Source of the DNA: Ptychodera flava | Taxonomy: Eukaryota; Hemichordata; Enteropneusta; Ptychoderidae | Length of the DNA: 64,000 bases | Direction of reading: 5' to 3' | Assembly (NCBI RefSeq): GCF_041260155.1 | Contig: NC_091943.1 | Span: 21,142,283 to 21,206,282 of the forward strand | In this document: piece by piece, positions 30,683-50,800 of the stretch | How the letters are laid out: each line of letters opens with the position of its first letter | Numbering within the stretch: the stretch's first letter is position 1 | Program-made: the position numbers and the translations under genes | Notes under the pieces: generated by a model | What the model was told of the DNA's origin: nothing | What the model saw: the letters and a program-made list of their open reading frames with translations, nothing else | Database searches by the model: none

Positions 30683-33151
30683 TGTGTTCATCTTATAGAC
30701 ATTTGTGTCCTGCAGTAAATTAATGTTTGATATTTGCAAGATGTGCAATTAAAGGGCAATGCAAAAGACATTGATATTGCTGTGAACTTCATGTAATATA
30801 TTGCCTTTTAATAAATTATTTTTTTCAATGGAGTGTAATGGTAGTGTAAAGGTACTTAAGGTACTGAAGGTACTTAGCATGGAAAAAACTATACATCCAT
30901 AGTGAACGCTTATTGAACGTCTTTGCTCTAAAACTATTAATAAAACACAGCCCGGACTATTTCCATCGACTTGTGCCTTTCCCAACCCCACAATGACTCA
31001 TTATTATTAAATTAATATTTTCAATGTGTGCCAGATTAGATCACAAGCAGAAGTCATGATGTTTTGTCAGGTGAAACATTTAAATTCTAACTTTTCAAAT
31101 CAGAGAGAGAGACAAGGTGAAATGCTGTCACAATGCTATAGACTCTGGCAGTCAGGTTAAGCTCTTAGAACCTGCTGATGAAGATTGATGGTGATGTCAA
31201 AGGATTTCCGGTGCAACTGATTTTGTGAGGTTGCTCAATTTACAACTGAATGAGAGAAGTAGAATCTGAAGCGAATTAAGTGACAATTTCTCCCAATTTA
31301 CCCAAAATGCTTGCATGTGAAGGTCACAATTATTGGTAGGGAACAACTGAAATCGCTGTGATTACATGTCCACAGTAGAGAAAGGTATACCAACAGACAA
31401 CAGCATTTCATGGTGACAATCCCAGTCATTTGATTCAGACGTATAGATGCAATGGAACCCAACACTTCATATGAAGTATATTGTACTCTGTGACTAGCAA
31501 ATGGTCACTGGCAGTGGTGCTTTCCTTCTCATGGTGTCCTGTTTTTATCAGTTCTGTGGCAGGTTTTAATTTCACATTTTGTATCCAGAGCTTTTGGAGG
31601 ATTGAGTGAAAATTCACGTGATAGGAGTGGACCATTGATATCCTGGGGGGGCTTGGAAGATTTGGGGGGAAAAAAAGATGCCAGGTGGAGTTGCTCGAAA
31701 AAAAAAATCTGGCTTTAAGTGGCTGATGGAAAAACAATTATGGACCATTGCAACTCGGAAAAAAAAAATCTTGGCAATTGTTCGATGCACACTGCAGCAT
31801 CAATAAAAATCAAGCAGTAGCTCTGGAGTTTTATAAAGCATAAACCATTTCAAGCTTGAGGAACAATAACTTAGAATTTATTAAACGAGGAACTGAAATA
31901 AATACACAAACAAAAACACTGAAAAATTGTCAAAAGTTACAGCTACTATCACTGTAGCTTTCAGCAACTGAAAACAAGAACTCGTCTGAAGTGGTCTCAT
32001 TGAGGAAGATTTTCAGATTATGATCCTTATTAAGCAGGTTGTAATTCAACAGAATTTGTATGCAAATAATAATAACCTGGTGTATCAATAAACATATAAA
32101 CTCTGAAATACTTCTGTTTGTCTTTCATAATTTATTTCACAAGATTCAATTTCATGTTACTTTTGATACTTCAGTTATAATAAACTTGACAGTAAATTGC
32201 CCTCAAAAGTGCCACCACAGGCCACCAATTGAAGATGAATAATTAGAAAAGCTTCAGCTTCATGAGGGGGGACACCCCCCTCATGACCTCCCCCCGCGTG
32301 CGCTTGCGCGCACACTTGCTCCGCTTCGCTCCGCACAAGGCTGTACCCTCCTGTTCTTTCACTTGTACCCTTCTATTCTGATGTAGGATACCATCATCTC
32401 TTCTGATGACACCAGTGATGTTCTCAGAAAAGTTTTCACTGTAAGTTTGTTAATGCTTAATGTAGAACTCAGTAATCAGGTTGTTTGATTTGTATTTTCA
32501 GTGTGTTACCCATGGTATAAATAAGATCTATAAACTGATATTTGTGTAAAGTGAATCAAAAATGTACATGTATTTACATATCTTTATTTAGTTTCTTGAA
32601 TATAGTCTGTGTGCGATAGAACAGCATCTTGTTACTGGGTGTGAAAAACCAAGCAAACAAACATTGCACCGAAATTTGGTAAAAAAAAAATATATCTCGA
32701 AGAAGGAAAGTGAAAAAAAAAGTTGCCAGCATTTGCCCTGTAGAAAAAAAATAATTCATGGTGAAGCAGGTGGGAAAAAAAATAATGGCTCTCCACCAAT
32801 CTTCCAAGCCCCCCCCCCCCAGGATATCAAATGGTCCACCCCTTATGAACAAAAAGAATTATCAATCATTAATTAATATTATCACATAGAGTACAAAACG
32901 CTAACATGGTTTTTGGTTTGTGACTTTTTTTAGCAAGTACTGAGCCATTAATGCCATATGATAAAAGTGTTGAAATAGTTTTTGTGCCAGCCAAATGATC
33001 GTGACGAAGCAGCAGATCGCGTTGGAGCGCCGGTTGGAGCAAGATGATATGCTGAGAGACATGCTGCTACCGGGTGCTAGAGGGCGCTGTTTCGGTTGAC
33101 CATCAGTTGACCTTTGTTGACTCTCCAAAGCTTGCTCAACACGCTCAGCGC
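30683..33151. other. Intergenic region between NFKBIL1-like gene and SURF2
   Basis: Holds the 3' UTR of the NFKBIL1-like gene, an inverted-repeat element at 31628-32843, and just upstream of SURF2 a 34-codon open frame at 32995-33099 (MIVTKQQIALERRLEQDDML...) in a different frame from SURF2. The latter could be a uORF or an element remnant. Confidence 0.55.
31628..32843. mobile_element. 1.2-kb inverted-repeat element with A-rich and G/C-run ends
   Basis: The left end GTGGACCATTGATATCCTGG followed by a G-run and CTTGGAAGATT recurs inverted at about 32793-32843 with a longer C-run. Both ends contain blocks of A8-A10 separated by about 20 nt. The interior contains a GC-rich stretch near 32260-32360. 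No coding capacity was found. Confidence 0.5.
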
Positions 33152-40422
<7,271 letters not shown>

Positions 40423-43400
40423 ACTTGAAAACTTCCTGCATGCAGTTACATTGTCCTCTCATTGGAGACAGCGCCCTCTATCAGTGAAATGGAATCCACA
40501 AGTTTTCTGGACAACAACTGAACTATTGAAATTTAATTTATATGTGCAGAAACATACATGTATACCTGTTGCTGACAGATGGCTACTTTTAATAAGTCAA
40601 AACAAATTTTTGATCACGTACACAATGGGTTTTATGCAATAACCTTAAACCCATAGCAATGGAAATGCATAGTTACGTATTAAAAGCATCAATAAAAACT
40701 GCTGCTCTCCATTTTGTTTGAATATTCCATTTGTACAGGAGAAAAAATCTTGCATGGTGTCACAAATTGTTATTACAGCTCCTGCTTTGAACAATACAAC
40801 TATAGTACTTCTTGTCGGGTGGCCAGAAAGCTTGTGTAAATCCACCACTTGTTTTTACCTCTTGGCTCTTAACAATAAGGAATTCATTATCTTCGCAGAA
40901 TTGCACAAGCTGAAATTCTAAATACAAACAACAACTTTATAGTTTAAGACACTCAATAATGTGTTTCCCAAAATAGTTTCTCTGACTGACCATTCTGTGA
41001 ATGTTCCACAAAAATGACAAATATTACTGACTATTACTACAATGACATTCTTGTACATGTTTTACATTGAAGTCTACAGAACTTGCTGACACTGCATGGC
41101 CCAATAGACTGTCCACTGCCGTGATTTTAATTTATAAAACACCAACTGTCATTTTAGATAGTTCTCTCTGATGAAAATCTCTCTTTGTGTCTTGTTACTG
41201 TAGCCAACTCATGTCCTCGATGCGAATAAAAAGTTGCACGCAACAGACAATGTGTAGTGAGTGTCTTGTAAGAACTTGTACTTTCCTTCCCAAGGAACTC
41301 ATCACGAATATTGGTCATTGATTTCCAATCAATTATTTGAATGACCTTCAACACTGTAAAGAGAGCTGGCTTTGAGTAAAACTGGCAATTGTTCTAAATG
41401 TGGAATCCAATCTTTTAGAGTTGATCATAAATCATTTTTCTTCACAATTGCCTGGTAGGATGAAAAGTGTACCTTGTCTCATTGATGAACTGTAAAAGTC
41501 TAACTTGCGGTACTTTTTCACAACTTTTTTCAGGCCTCTCTGTTCAATGCCTCCCATCACTGAAAATGGGGGATACAAACCTACAGAGTTAAAATTTCTC
41601 CGAGTCTTTGCAGCCATGACGATTTTTGAAGACCATCCCTCCCAGGGGCTAGTGGTCTGTCCAAAAGAACGATAATGACAATTTCTTGAATCAACGATTA
41701 CGATAGTATGCTGACAAAACAAAGGACCACTCTAGCAAAATACAAATCTTGGTCTGGAGTCAATGTCAATATTGGTTGAGTCCACAGTCACAATAAAGTA
41801 TATTACTTTCTCTTGACAGATAACGCCCTGGAAGAAACAACCACCTTTCCCCTTCCACGTTAGGCAGTTTGTTTGGTATTAAATTAAAGGACTTGATTAA
41901 ATTGAGAAAAGAAATCCCCTTCCTTAGTTACTTCATAATGTTCACTTACTCTTCTGGTCTCTTCTAACTGGCAATACTGCGTGACAGTCGCCAGCACCCA
42001 ACCAACTTCATACTACACCAGGGTGTGAACCGTAAAAATACTTTCTCAGGTGTATAGCATTTTCATACAACCCCTCTTACAGTGAATTTGAGACCGCTAA
42101 GGTTTCAAAAGAATAAAATTGAGCAGAAGTCACATTTAGGACAGTGTACAAAAACGTGCATTGAGGTTGTACGTGCATCAATATTGAAATCCTTGTGATA
42201 ATCTTTTGCTCAAACTTTCTGTAAGGAAACTAAGCCTTTCTCTTTCAAAATCAAGAATAAATATCAGGGTTCACTGTGCGCAATTCGGTACTAGAGAAAC
42301 AAATTGCCCAATATTTACCTGCTCTTCAAACTCAAAATTGTTGCCTGCGGCTGTGTTATATCTTCCGGGGAAATTGTCATTTTTGATTTCAGAAAAATAG
42401 GCCAGAGAAAGCGATAGTTACTCTAATAGCTTCGAAATGAGCCCCCAACACGTGGTGGACCATTTACAGCCTTGCTCTCACAACTCCATTTGCACAACAC
42501 AAAGCACACTTTTCACTTGCCAAACTTGGGAACTCACCGCAAAACACCATACCACTCAACAAAATACCACACACGCAGCAGCTTTATTAGAAGAGATACC
42601 TTTATTATAAGCTTACAAATATTAGATAAAAACAGCCAAAATATTCAGTTTGTGGTAATTTTACAGTGCCCCGACCTTCATTTAAAGATTGTACACCTCA
42701 AAAGACAAAGTTTGGTACATCATTATAAAAATACTGGTTCTTTCTCAAATTATCTTCAAAAGCTTCCCTGAAAGACCATTTTTGGTCCAATATGTACATC
42801 TGAAAATTAGGAAGGCAACCATTTGGATTAAAAAGCTGAATTCTTCAGTATAATTTAGACTAGACCATATTGTTAGAAACAGAAGTATAGATTATACATA
42901 TATATAATATATTATGAAATTTTGGTTCCCTTGTGATGATTGTGTTGGACAATCTCAGTGGAAATACTAGTTAGTCACATTTTGGTTTTTGTGGCACCGC
43001 TTGATTTTCATGAGACGCGTGCACTTTCATCTTGGTGTTGTGATTTTGACTTGCTGTGAAACTTTTTCTTTTGGAATTAATGCTTGAGATGGTAGGCAAT
43101 TGTGATTGTCAGCCGTTACCATCATTGACAAATTTACCACACAACATGGACATTGATTTGACATTCCGCACTACCTATAAATATGATTTCAGTCCCTGAT
43201 CATAGAGATAAAATCACTTCCACCTTCTCCATGAAAAATCTTTTATATGCTACTTTTCCTATGTACAGAATGTCTATGCAATGCAGCAGCACTTGTACAT
43301 TATGCGGAGCGTAAACGTTTTCTTGATAACGATCAATGTTTTCAGCTTCAAGTCGGTGTTTATAGTCGCAAACACTTCCCAAACCATAATAAAAGCACTT

Positions 43401-44847
43401 TGTACACTAAGAAGTTACCGACGAGTTTAAAAACTATCCTTGAGCATTCTTGATAAAGGCTGCATTTGTTTGAAAATCTCTCTCTTTTGTCTTCTCACAG
43501 TGGCAGAAAGGCAATCATAACTAATTAAATTGAGAAAATGTCAGAAAAGTTGCAAATTCAATTCATGCAATTGACAAAGGGAACCAAAACTTCGTACCTT
43601 TAAAGTTTTGATGATCAGGTTCCATGGTTAATGAAGGCTGATTAATGTGCACCAGTTCATCTCAAATATGGAGATGTTATCTAGCTATCAGAGTTGTACA
43701 AAATAACTTTACAGAAAAGACAATAGCAATAGTATACCGCATATAACTGGAAAACTCAGAGATGTTAGTAAAAAAACTGAAAGTAATAAATTCAAAACGA
43801 GTATAAAAAAAACAATAGACTACATCGTTCATAACTTATGCCATACTATTTTTCAAATCAATGATATTTTCTGTTGATAATATATTCCATATGAAGGCAG
43901 CAGCAAAGTAGGCAGAGACCAAAGGCATTAAACTACTGCGAGGGTAGTACTTGTTGTGGAGAAAACCTGGTTTGAATGGGCTACTAGCTGCTCAGGCATG
44001 GACAAATCTCAGAAAATCTGGTGAAAACTGGTCCACACCAGTTTGTGTAAGCATCATTTGGATTGGATGATCACAGATGTCAGCTGAAACTGGTTTGAAC
44101 CAGACACAAATACACAGCTAGCTTGCATGTGGTGATGAGTGACAATTCAATCAAAAACTGGTTAAAACCAGGCTTTCACACGCTTTGCTCTAAAATGCAC
44201 TGGGCTTACATTTGACTCCAAATGAACATGTTGGAGTCTAATTTGCGCAAGAATTATTAAAAAGAAGCTGCATCTTACAGACAGGGTCACATTTGTCATT
44301 CTTCATGATAAAAAACAGAAAATTCTGCGATTTGCCAAAGTGCAAATTGTATGGTTTTTTTTAACAAAATGGAAACTCTGCAGTATTTTCCAGTTCGCAA
44401 ATGTAACAGCCCAAGAAGGCTATCGAGCAGATCTTTTGGAGTTTTTTAATCACGATTGGTTTGAAAAGAAAAAAAATGACTTGGATATGATAGAAATCAT
44501 AGGTAAATTTCATCACAAGATTCAGTCCGCTTAGCTATCATGATTGTTGTACAAAATCTTCAGAGGTAAAATAACGAAGTCAATATCATCAGTTGCTCGA
44601 CTGCACCCTCCAGATTGGGGGTTAATCTGCTTTACACTGTATGGCAATTATATACTGTACCCCGCTGCAATTTGCTGTAAATTCCCAAACCCCCCTCTCT
44701 CAGCCTCTCCCCCCTCCTTGTTCCACTGGAATGACCTGCCTCATTCTTAGAACATACAAAATCACAAATTATTTATGCACCATGGTTGATGGAACTAAGC
44801 ACGAGACTAAAAAAAAAAAATCATTCTTCCAGTGGGACAATCTTTGG
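40423..44847. other. Convergent intergenic region, SURF2 to SLC6 gene
   Basis: Contains the SURF2 3' end and, from the right, the SLC6 3' UTR (candidate minus-strand AATAAA at 42598-42593). A MITE fragment lies at 42195-42450. Around 43970-44180 ACCTGGTTTGAA and ACTGGTTTAA-type motifs recur in both orientations. I see no other gene. Confidence 0.5.
42195..42450 (+). mobile_element. AAGGTAGAATGC-family MITE, partial copy
   Basis: Contains CTTTTGCTCAAACTTTC, CAGGGTTCACTGTGCGC, TACTAGAGAAACAAATT and a TAGCTTCGAAATGAGCCCCC block. Ends degraded. Confidence 0.6.
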
Positions 44848-47800
44848 TTAAACTTTCTCATTTTCCTCAAAACCAGGGTTGGCACCGCCTTCGGTGGCTG
44901 GGGAGGGAGTGTACCTGACTGCTGGTTCTGACGCAGCCTTGGACTTCTTCGGAAGCTCCAGTTTGCCACCCATGGTGGTGCCTCCCCTCTTGTGCATCTC
45001 CCAGGCTTCCTGTCGGTGGTGCTGCAGTGCTGGCCCCCAGCTTGCTGTAGGTGAGCTCATAGCCTTCCAGCGCTGTTTGAGGGAGAAAAAATGAATAGTG
45101 TTAAATTCTTTTAACCCTTTCACTCCCTTTTCCCTGTGTGGAGTCCAACGTTACCATGGATAACAATGACACTGGGCCAAACCACAGATGTGTGATAGGG
45201 TTTGTATACGTATATAAGTACATAAACAATAAACATCAGTTATTTGGTCAAATTTTGGTGTCTGAGTTAATGTTTCCCAGGATGCTCTGTTTAAGAACAT
45301 TGTGTTTTTGTAAAATGTTTATGGCTGTGCACATATGAATACACTGAGAAGTCACCAGCTTTGAATTGAAAAGCGAAAGAATTTGTTTCTGCTGATGGAC
45401 GCACGCAACATGAGGTTACAGTGAGTGCATGTTTTTGATGAAAAAAGCACAATGAAACTCTCCTTTGCATGTTTGTGAAATTCAAGAACATGCTGATCAC
45501 ATGGTATGCATGTAGATACATTATAAAAGGGCCAGTAACTCTAACTTTGAATGATTTTTGTTTTCACTTTTTTTTATCTGTCAATTGCAATATCTTGTGC
45601 TACTCCTAAAAAGCATGTTGAAACATCCACTATTTAGCTTGTCAATACAGCATTTATATGCGTAAAATGCACGGTAATTGTTTCACATTTAAATTCTAGT
45701 TTTGACCAGAATTCACTTGCCAAAGATAACACAATGCAGTCTACCCATGTACAGGCTGAGTTGACAAGCTGAATACTGTGAATCTCAACATACTTTGGGG
45801 AATAGAAAAAGAAATTTTGGTTGATGTAAAAAACAAAAATAGTTAAAAAAAATTATAAAAAGTTTAGAATTACTAGCCCTTTGTCTCATTATTTCAATGC
45901 GTAATACAAGAATCAACTGGAACCTCATATCAGAAACCAACGCCGGGGAATGCCGTGTGGTAGGAACAGTCAGAAAGCTCACAAACATATTGCTGGCAGA
46001 TGTTATGATTTATATCCACAGCAGTTTAGGAAATCTATGGAAAATAACGGTAAAATATTGACGCTGGTATTTCTGACAGGTTGCCTGGCAGAATGAAATC
46101 ATACCCGCCCCATAATGTGCCGTATGTCTCCCATTCTGTATGCTCCGGAATACACCATCTCTGATTCAGCAAGGCAAAGTTTACAAATATTTCAACCTAT
46201 CCATACGGTAGATAATTGTACTTCACCTTCACAGCAAAACTTTATCTGAACCACACTAGGTGGGGAAACACTTATTTTCAAGTCTGTTTCATAGCTTTGT
46301 TTACCTGATCTGACTGTAAGAAGGTTTGAGGGCATGTTCAGTTTACAACTCTTTCAGGGCATTTCAAGTTTCAAATTAACATTAATATAAACCTTCTCGT
46401 AAATATAAAATATTGACAAAACAAAAGAATTTGACTCTTTTCATTTAATGGGCCAGTGAGATCTAACTTTTGATAATTTTTCCATGTCAACTTAAAATGT
46501 CAACTATTTTCCTGTTCTTATTCCCAAAAGCATGTGTTCAGCTTGTTAACTCGGCCTGTACATGTGTAGACTACATTGTTATTGTTGGCAAGCCAATACT
46601 GGTCTGGACTAGAATTCAAATATAAAGTAAAATGTAAACAATATAAGTGCATTTTACACTTGTAGACGCTGCAAGTCTTGACAACAGGCTAAAAAGTTAA
46701 TGTTTCAACTTGCTTTGGGAATATAACAAGAACTTGCAATTGAAATACAAAATCAAAAAGTGAAAAAAATAATTGAATGTTACAGCTGCTGGCCCTCTAC
46801 CATTCCACATTTCACGTCCGTGAAAGTGAAAAGAAAACCAGATCACTTTTTTAAAAAAAATAAACAAAATGGCTTAGAATGCCTGATTCTTTACAATGGT
46901 TCGGTCTATCTGTCATACTTACGTCAACCAGGCTGCCTTCTGCCTTGACAAATTCAATAACCCAGAATATGGGAATCCACATGATGGCCGTAATGATAAT
47001 GAGCCAACCAATGGCCCTGGCCCAAACGGCCTGCTCACCAACTCCAGGTTCTTGCCAGTTGATGAAGTTGAACATGAGAATGAACTGGAAAAGAGGAAAG
47101 TGTAAGAAATATCAGACCATACTTTCATGGATATGTTGGCCAGGAAGTTAAATAGAGGGTGTATCTTCTCAACTAGGATACGAAAGAGGATCAACGATGG
47201 GTTATTGATTAAAAGAAAACTACGAAAAAGTGGCGCAAGTGCCAGTGAACGAACCGCAAACATCATGAACCGTAGATCAAGTAATACAATAATATTACTT
47301 ACAAACAGAGTACTCTTACTACTGGGCCCTATCATCTGATGGCCAGATGAGCACCACCTGTTCACAACTGGGCCAAATCCCAAATTACATTGCGTGATGT
47401 TTCAATGGGCATTGAATAACTTCTTATTATCGTTAGTCTTAACAACCCCTTGACTACCTTGTATGCCACATATTTCAGGCGCCATAAGGAATAACTGTAT
47501 ATGTATCTCGAGTGCTGGTAAATTCTGGTGACATCCCATTTCTCACATTCCTGGCCGCTGGGAGTGCGGGATCGACAGTGTGGGAAAAATCGATCCCACA
47601 CTCTCAGAAACCGTCCCACACTCTGCAGTAAATATTACACGAGCTCTGATTGGATGATAAACAGTCTTTTTGTTCCACGCGCAAAATGTTATCCAATGGC
47701 ACGACGAGTAACACACGGACCAGAACTACAAAGTAAGCAGGTCAAAGTACAGTGGCAGACGACAGACTTGTCACGATTTTGGATAATGTTGTACGTGTCC

Positions 47801-50800
47801 AATGTGAATTTAACGCATTTTGTGGTCATGTGAGAAAAATAATCTCACACACCAAGGACCTGGGATCAGATTTCTCACACTCGTTGGGGATATTTTGTCT
47901 CACACTCGCCTGCGGCTCGTGTGAGACAAAATATCCCCAACTCGTGTGAGAAATCTGATCCCAGGTCCTTGGGGGTGTGAGATTCTATTAATCTCCTCAC
48001 GATATATTAGTCAAGGAGTGAATACTAGTGTGCATTACTCAATACAAATGTTTGTACTTCAAATCAGAACTTTAGGACGACATACTTAAAAAAGATGTAA
48101 GAAGCATTTCAGGTTTTTTTTTCTCATTTTATTTATATCTTTAAATGTTCGGCAACAGTCCAGTAATGTTCACTCTCAGCTTTCACTTCAGTAATGCTAC
48201 CGTTGGTCCAACATTGGAAAATAATATTTTTACTTACTGTGAGAATTCCAGGAGTAATGGCACACCAATTGAGTGGCCACCACAGAAACAGGGGGAAGTC
48301 GACCCAACTGCTGCCGATCATTGTACGGATGTCATTCAAGAATCGCTTGACACCATATATCCAGCCAATGCTGATAACTTCAGACAGGCCGTATATCAAC
48401 AGAGCGAAACTTGCAGCGTAAGAGTCTATGAGTTCAGCCCAATAGAAGCCAGCCTAGCATGAAACATGAAAAACAAAGTAATTAGTAGAATGTAACTCAA
48501 GGGGGAGGGGTGCACAATATTTCCTAAGATTGCCCATGACTGCAGTGGCCTATTCATGCCCTCAGTCGATGCAAGTCCACTGTTTCATCTGACAGTCAAA
48601 CACTGGTCTAGCAATTGGTACATCATTTGCAGATGATGGAAACTGGTTCAAGTCATCTATGGTTACTAGGGGTCAAAGTTCAAAATAGTGCCAGATAGAA
48701 CAAGAAGACAACTAGTGATTAAGACTCTGCATTTTACAAAAACTGTGAAAACTTTTATAAAATAGAAGTGTTTCCTTGTTTATGTAAATGAAGTGCCTAA
48801 AAAAATGATCCAAAACCATTGACAATAAGGCTCCATGGCCGTACCAGAAACTAAATACTTTTACTAAACTGAACAGCAAATTTTGATAATTTTTCTCATC
48901 AGAAAAAAAACTGGACAAACAGCTACTTGAATTGTCTTCTTTAATATTTGAAGGTCACATATTTTTTTCAAATTGTGCAAAAACAAGTCTACTGTATGCA
49001 ACTAGAACACATAATTTGCAATGGACCATACACACCATAATAGACATTTTAACATGTGAATGAGAACACATAAATGGCAGTGGCTTTCGAATTGGAAGCC
49101 ATGAACACTGTTGTCACCTATACCATGAAGGTAACACTTGACAGATTGAAGTCCCACCAGCTCTATCTTTTTGCATTTTTTTTTTCAATAAGGAGGTTTG
49201 AAATCAAAAGAAATGTATGTGAAAACGCTTACTGAAGTGTGTACACAGAACATTTTTCAAACATTTGTGACAAGCGTTACTGTAAACTTACACTGTAACA
49301 AGTCAATAATTTTTTACTTCCAAATCATATATGGCCGCCGCGGCGAGATTACAGAAACTGAATCCATTGCAAAGGATTTAACAGTGATATTTTCAAAAAC
49401 AATACAGTTTAATGACTGGATGAAAAAACATCTTTCCTAAGGATCAGATGGTAATTTTTTTTAAGCAAAATACAACAAAGTACAGCTCAAGGGGCTTTAA
49501 TGGACTCAATGATGTGTAAATCTGGCTAACTTTACCTGTGTCACACACGGCAGCGCCAAAAGATAACCGAAAATGCACATTCCCAACATAACAAATGTCT
49601 TGTACTTCTTCCCCCATTCGGATGGGAACTGGTCCACGATGGCCGTGCACACCGTCTCACATATAGTAAACTGAAATGAAAGAACAAGGAAAAAGCTATG
49701 TAGAAAAACTGACATATTGGATAAAAGTCTTGAGACTGAGAGTTTTGTAAAATGGTAAAATTTCCGGCTGACTCGCAGCGTGTTTGCAAGGTTATATCTG
49801 ATTGGTCGATTGTCACTATTCACAGCAACTTAGGGAGTTTATTTGTATTATTTAATTATAGAGGTAAGATTCTGCCAACCAATCGGATAACAGCTTCGAA
49901 ATCGCTGCAAGTCGGCCCAAAATTTCTAGTTGCTGCGTAGACTGTTCTTCATAGTTCAACTCCAGACGTTATCATCACACACACAATTCCGTAATTTTTC
50001 AAGTTATCTAGAGGGCATACGATGACGACCACATAATTCTTTCTGTTGCCTGTTTTTTTGTTTGTGTGTTTTTATGTTGTATTTTTTGAAAGAAAATTGA
50101 CCATAATCCATAACAGAGATCTTCTTTTAAGATGACAGACAGACAATGTAATTTTTTTTTTCTGTACTGAGCCCCAATCACTTTTAATTTGTCTTGGTCC
50201 TTTTCAATAGTTTAAAATTTTGCTTAAACTTTCCTCAAGTAAACCAAAAAACCATACAATTTAATATTTGAAATTTAAAAAGAAGCTACCATATACCTAA
50301 CTCAGTGGGAGATATTAGATTAATTTTGCATTTTACGTCAAAACATCTCCCCAAGCTTCTACAAAATGTGAAATTCTGTACGTGATCAACTTTAGTGAAA
50401 AATCAGCATCAAAATTTGCGTATGTTGTTCACTGTGCACCTGGACTCACCTGACTGTCTAATCCAAGCGTGAGTAACATGAAGAAGAAAAGGAAAGACCA
50501 CAGGGGTGACACTGGAAGACGAGCAACTGCTTCCGGATAAGCAATGAAGGCGAGACCAAAACCTGGAACGCAGCATCAACAACAACAAATACATTATACA
50601 GCTTCAAAAATAAATTATATGTTCTCTCAGTACTGATGCACGGATCATCAAAGTTACATATGACACAGAAGAATATTGACAAAATTTCATTCTTACCTTG
50701 GTCAACGACCTCACCAACTGGCCTCCCTAGCTCATTGGCCATGAAACCGATGATGGAAAAGATCACAAAACCCGCAAATACACTTGTCAGGCAGTTGAGG

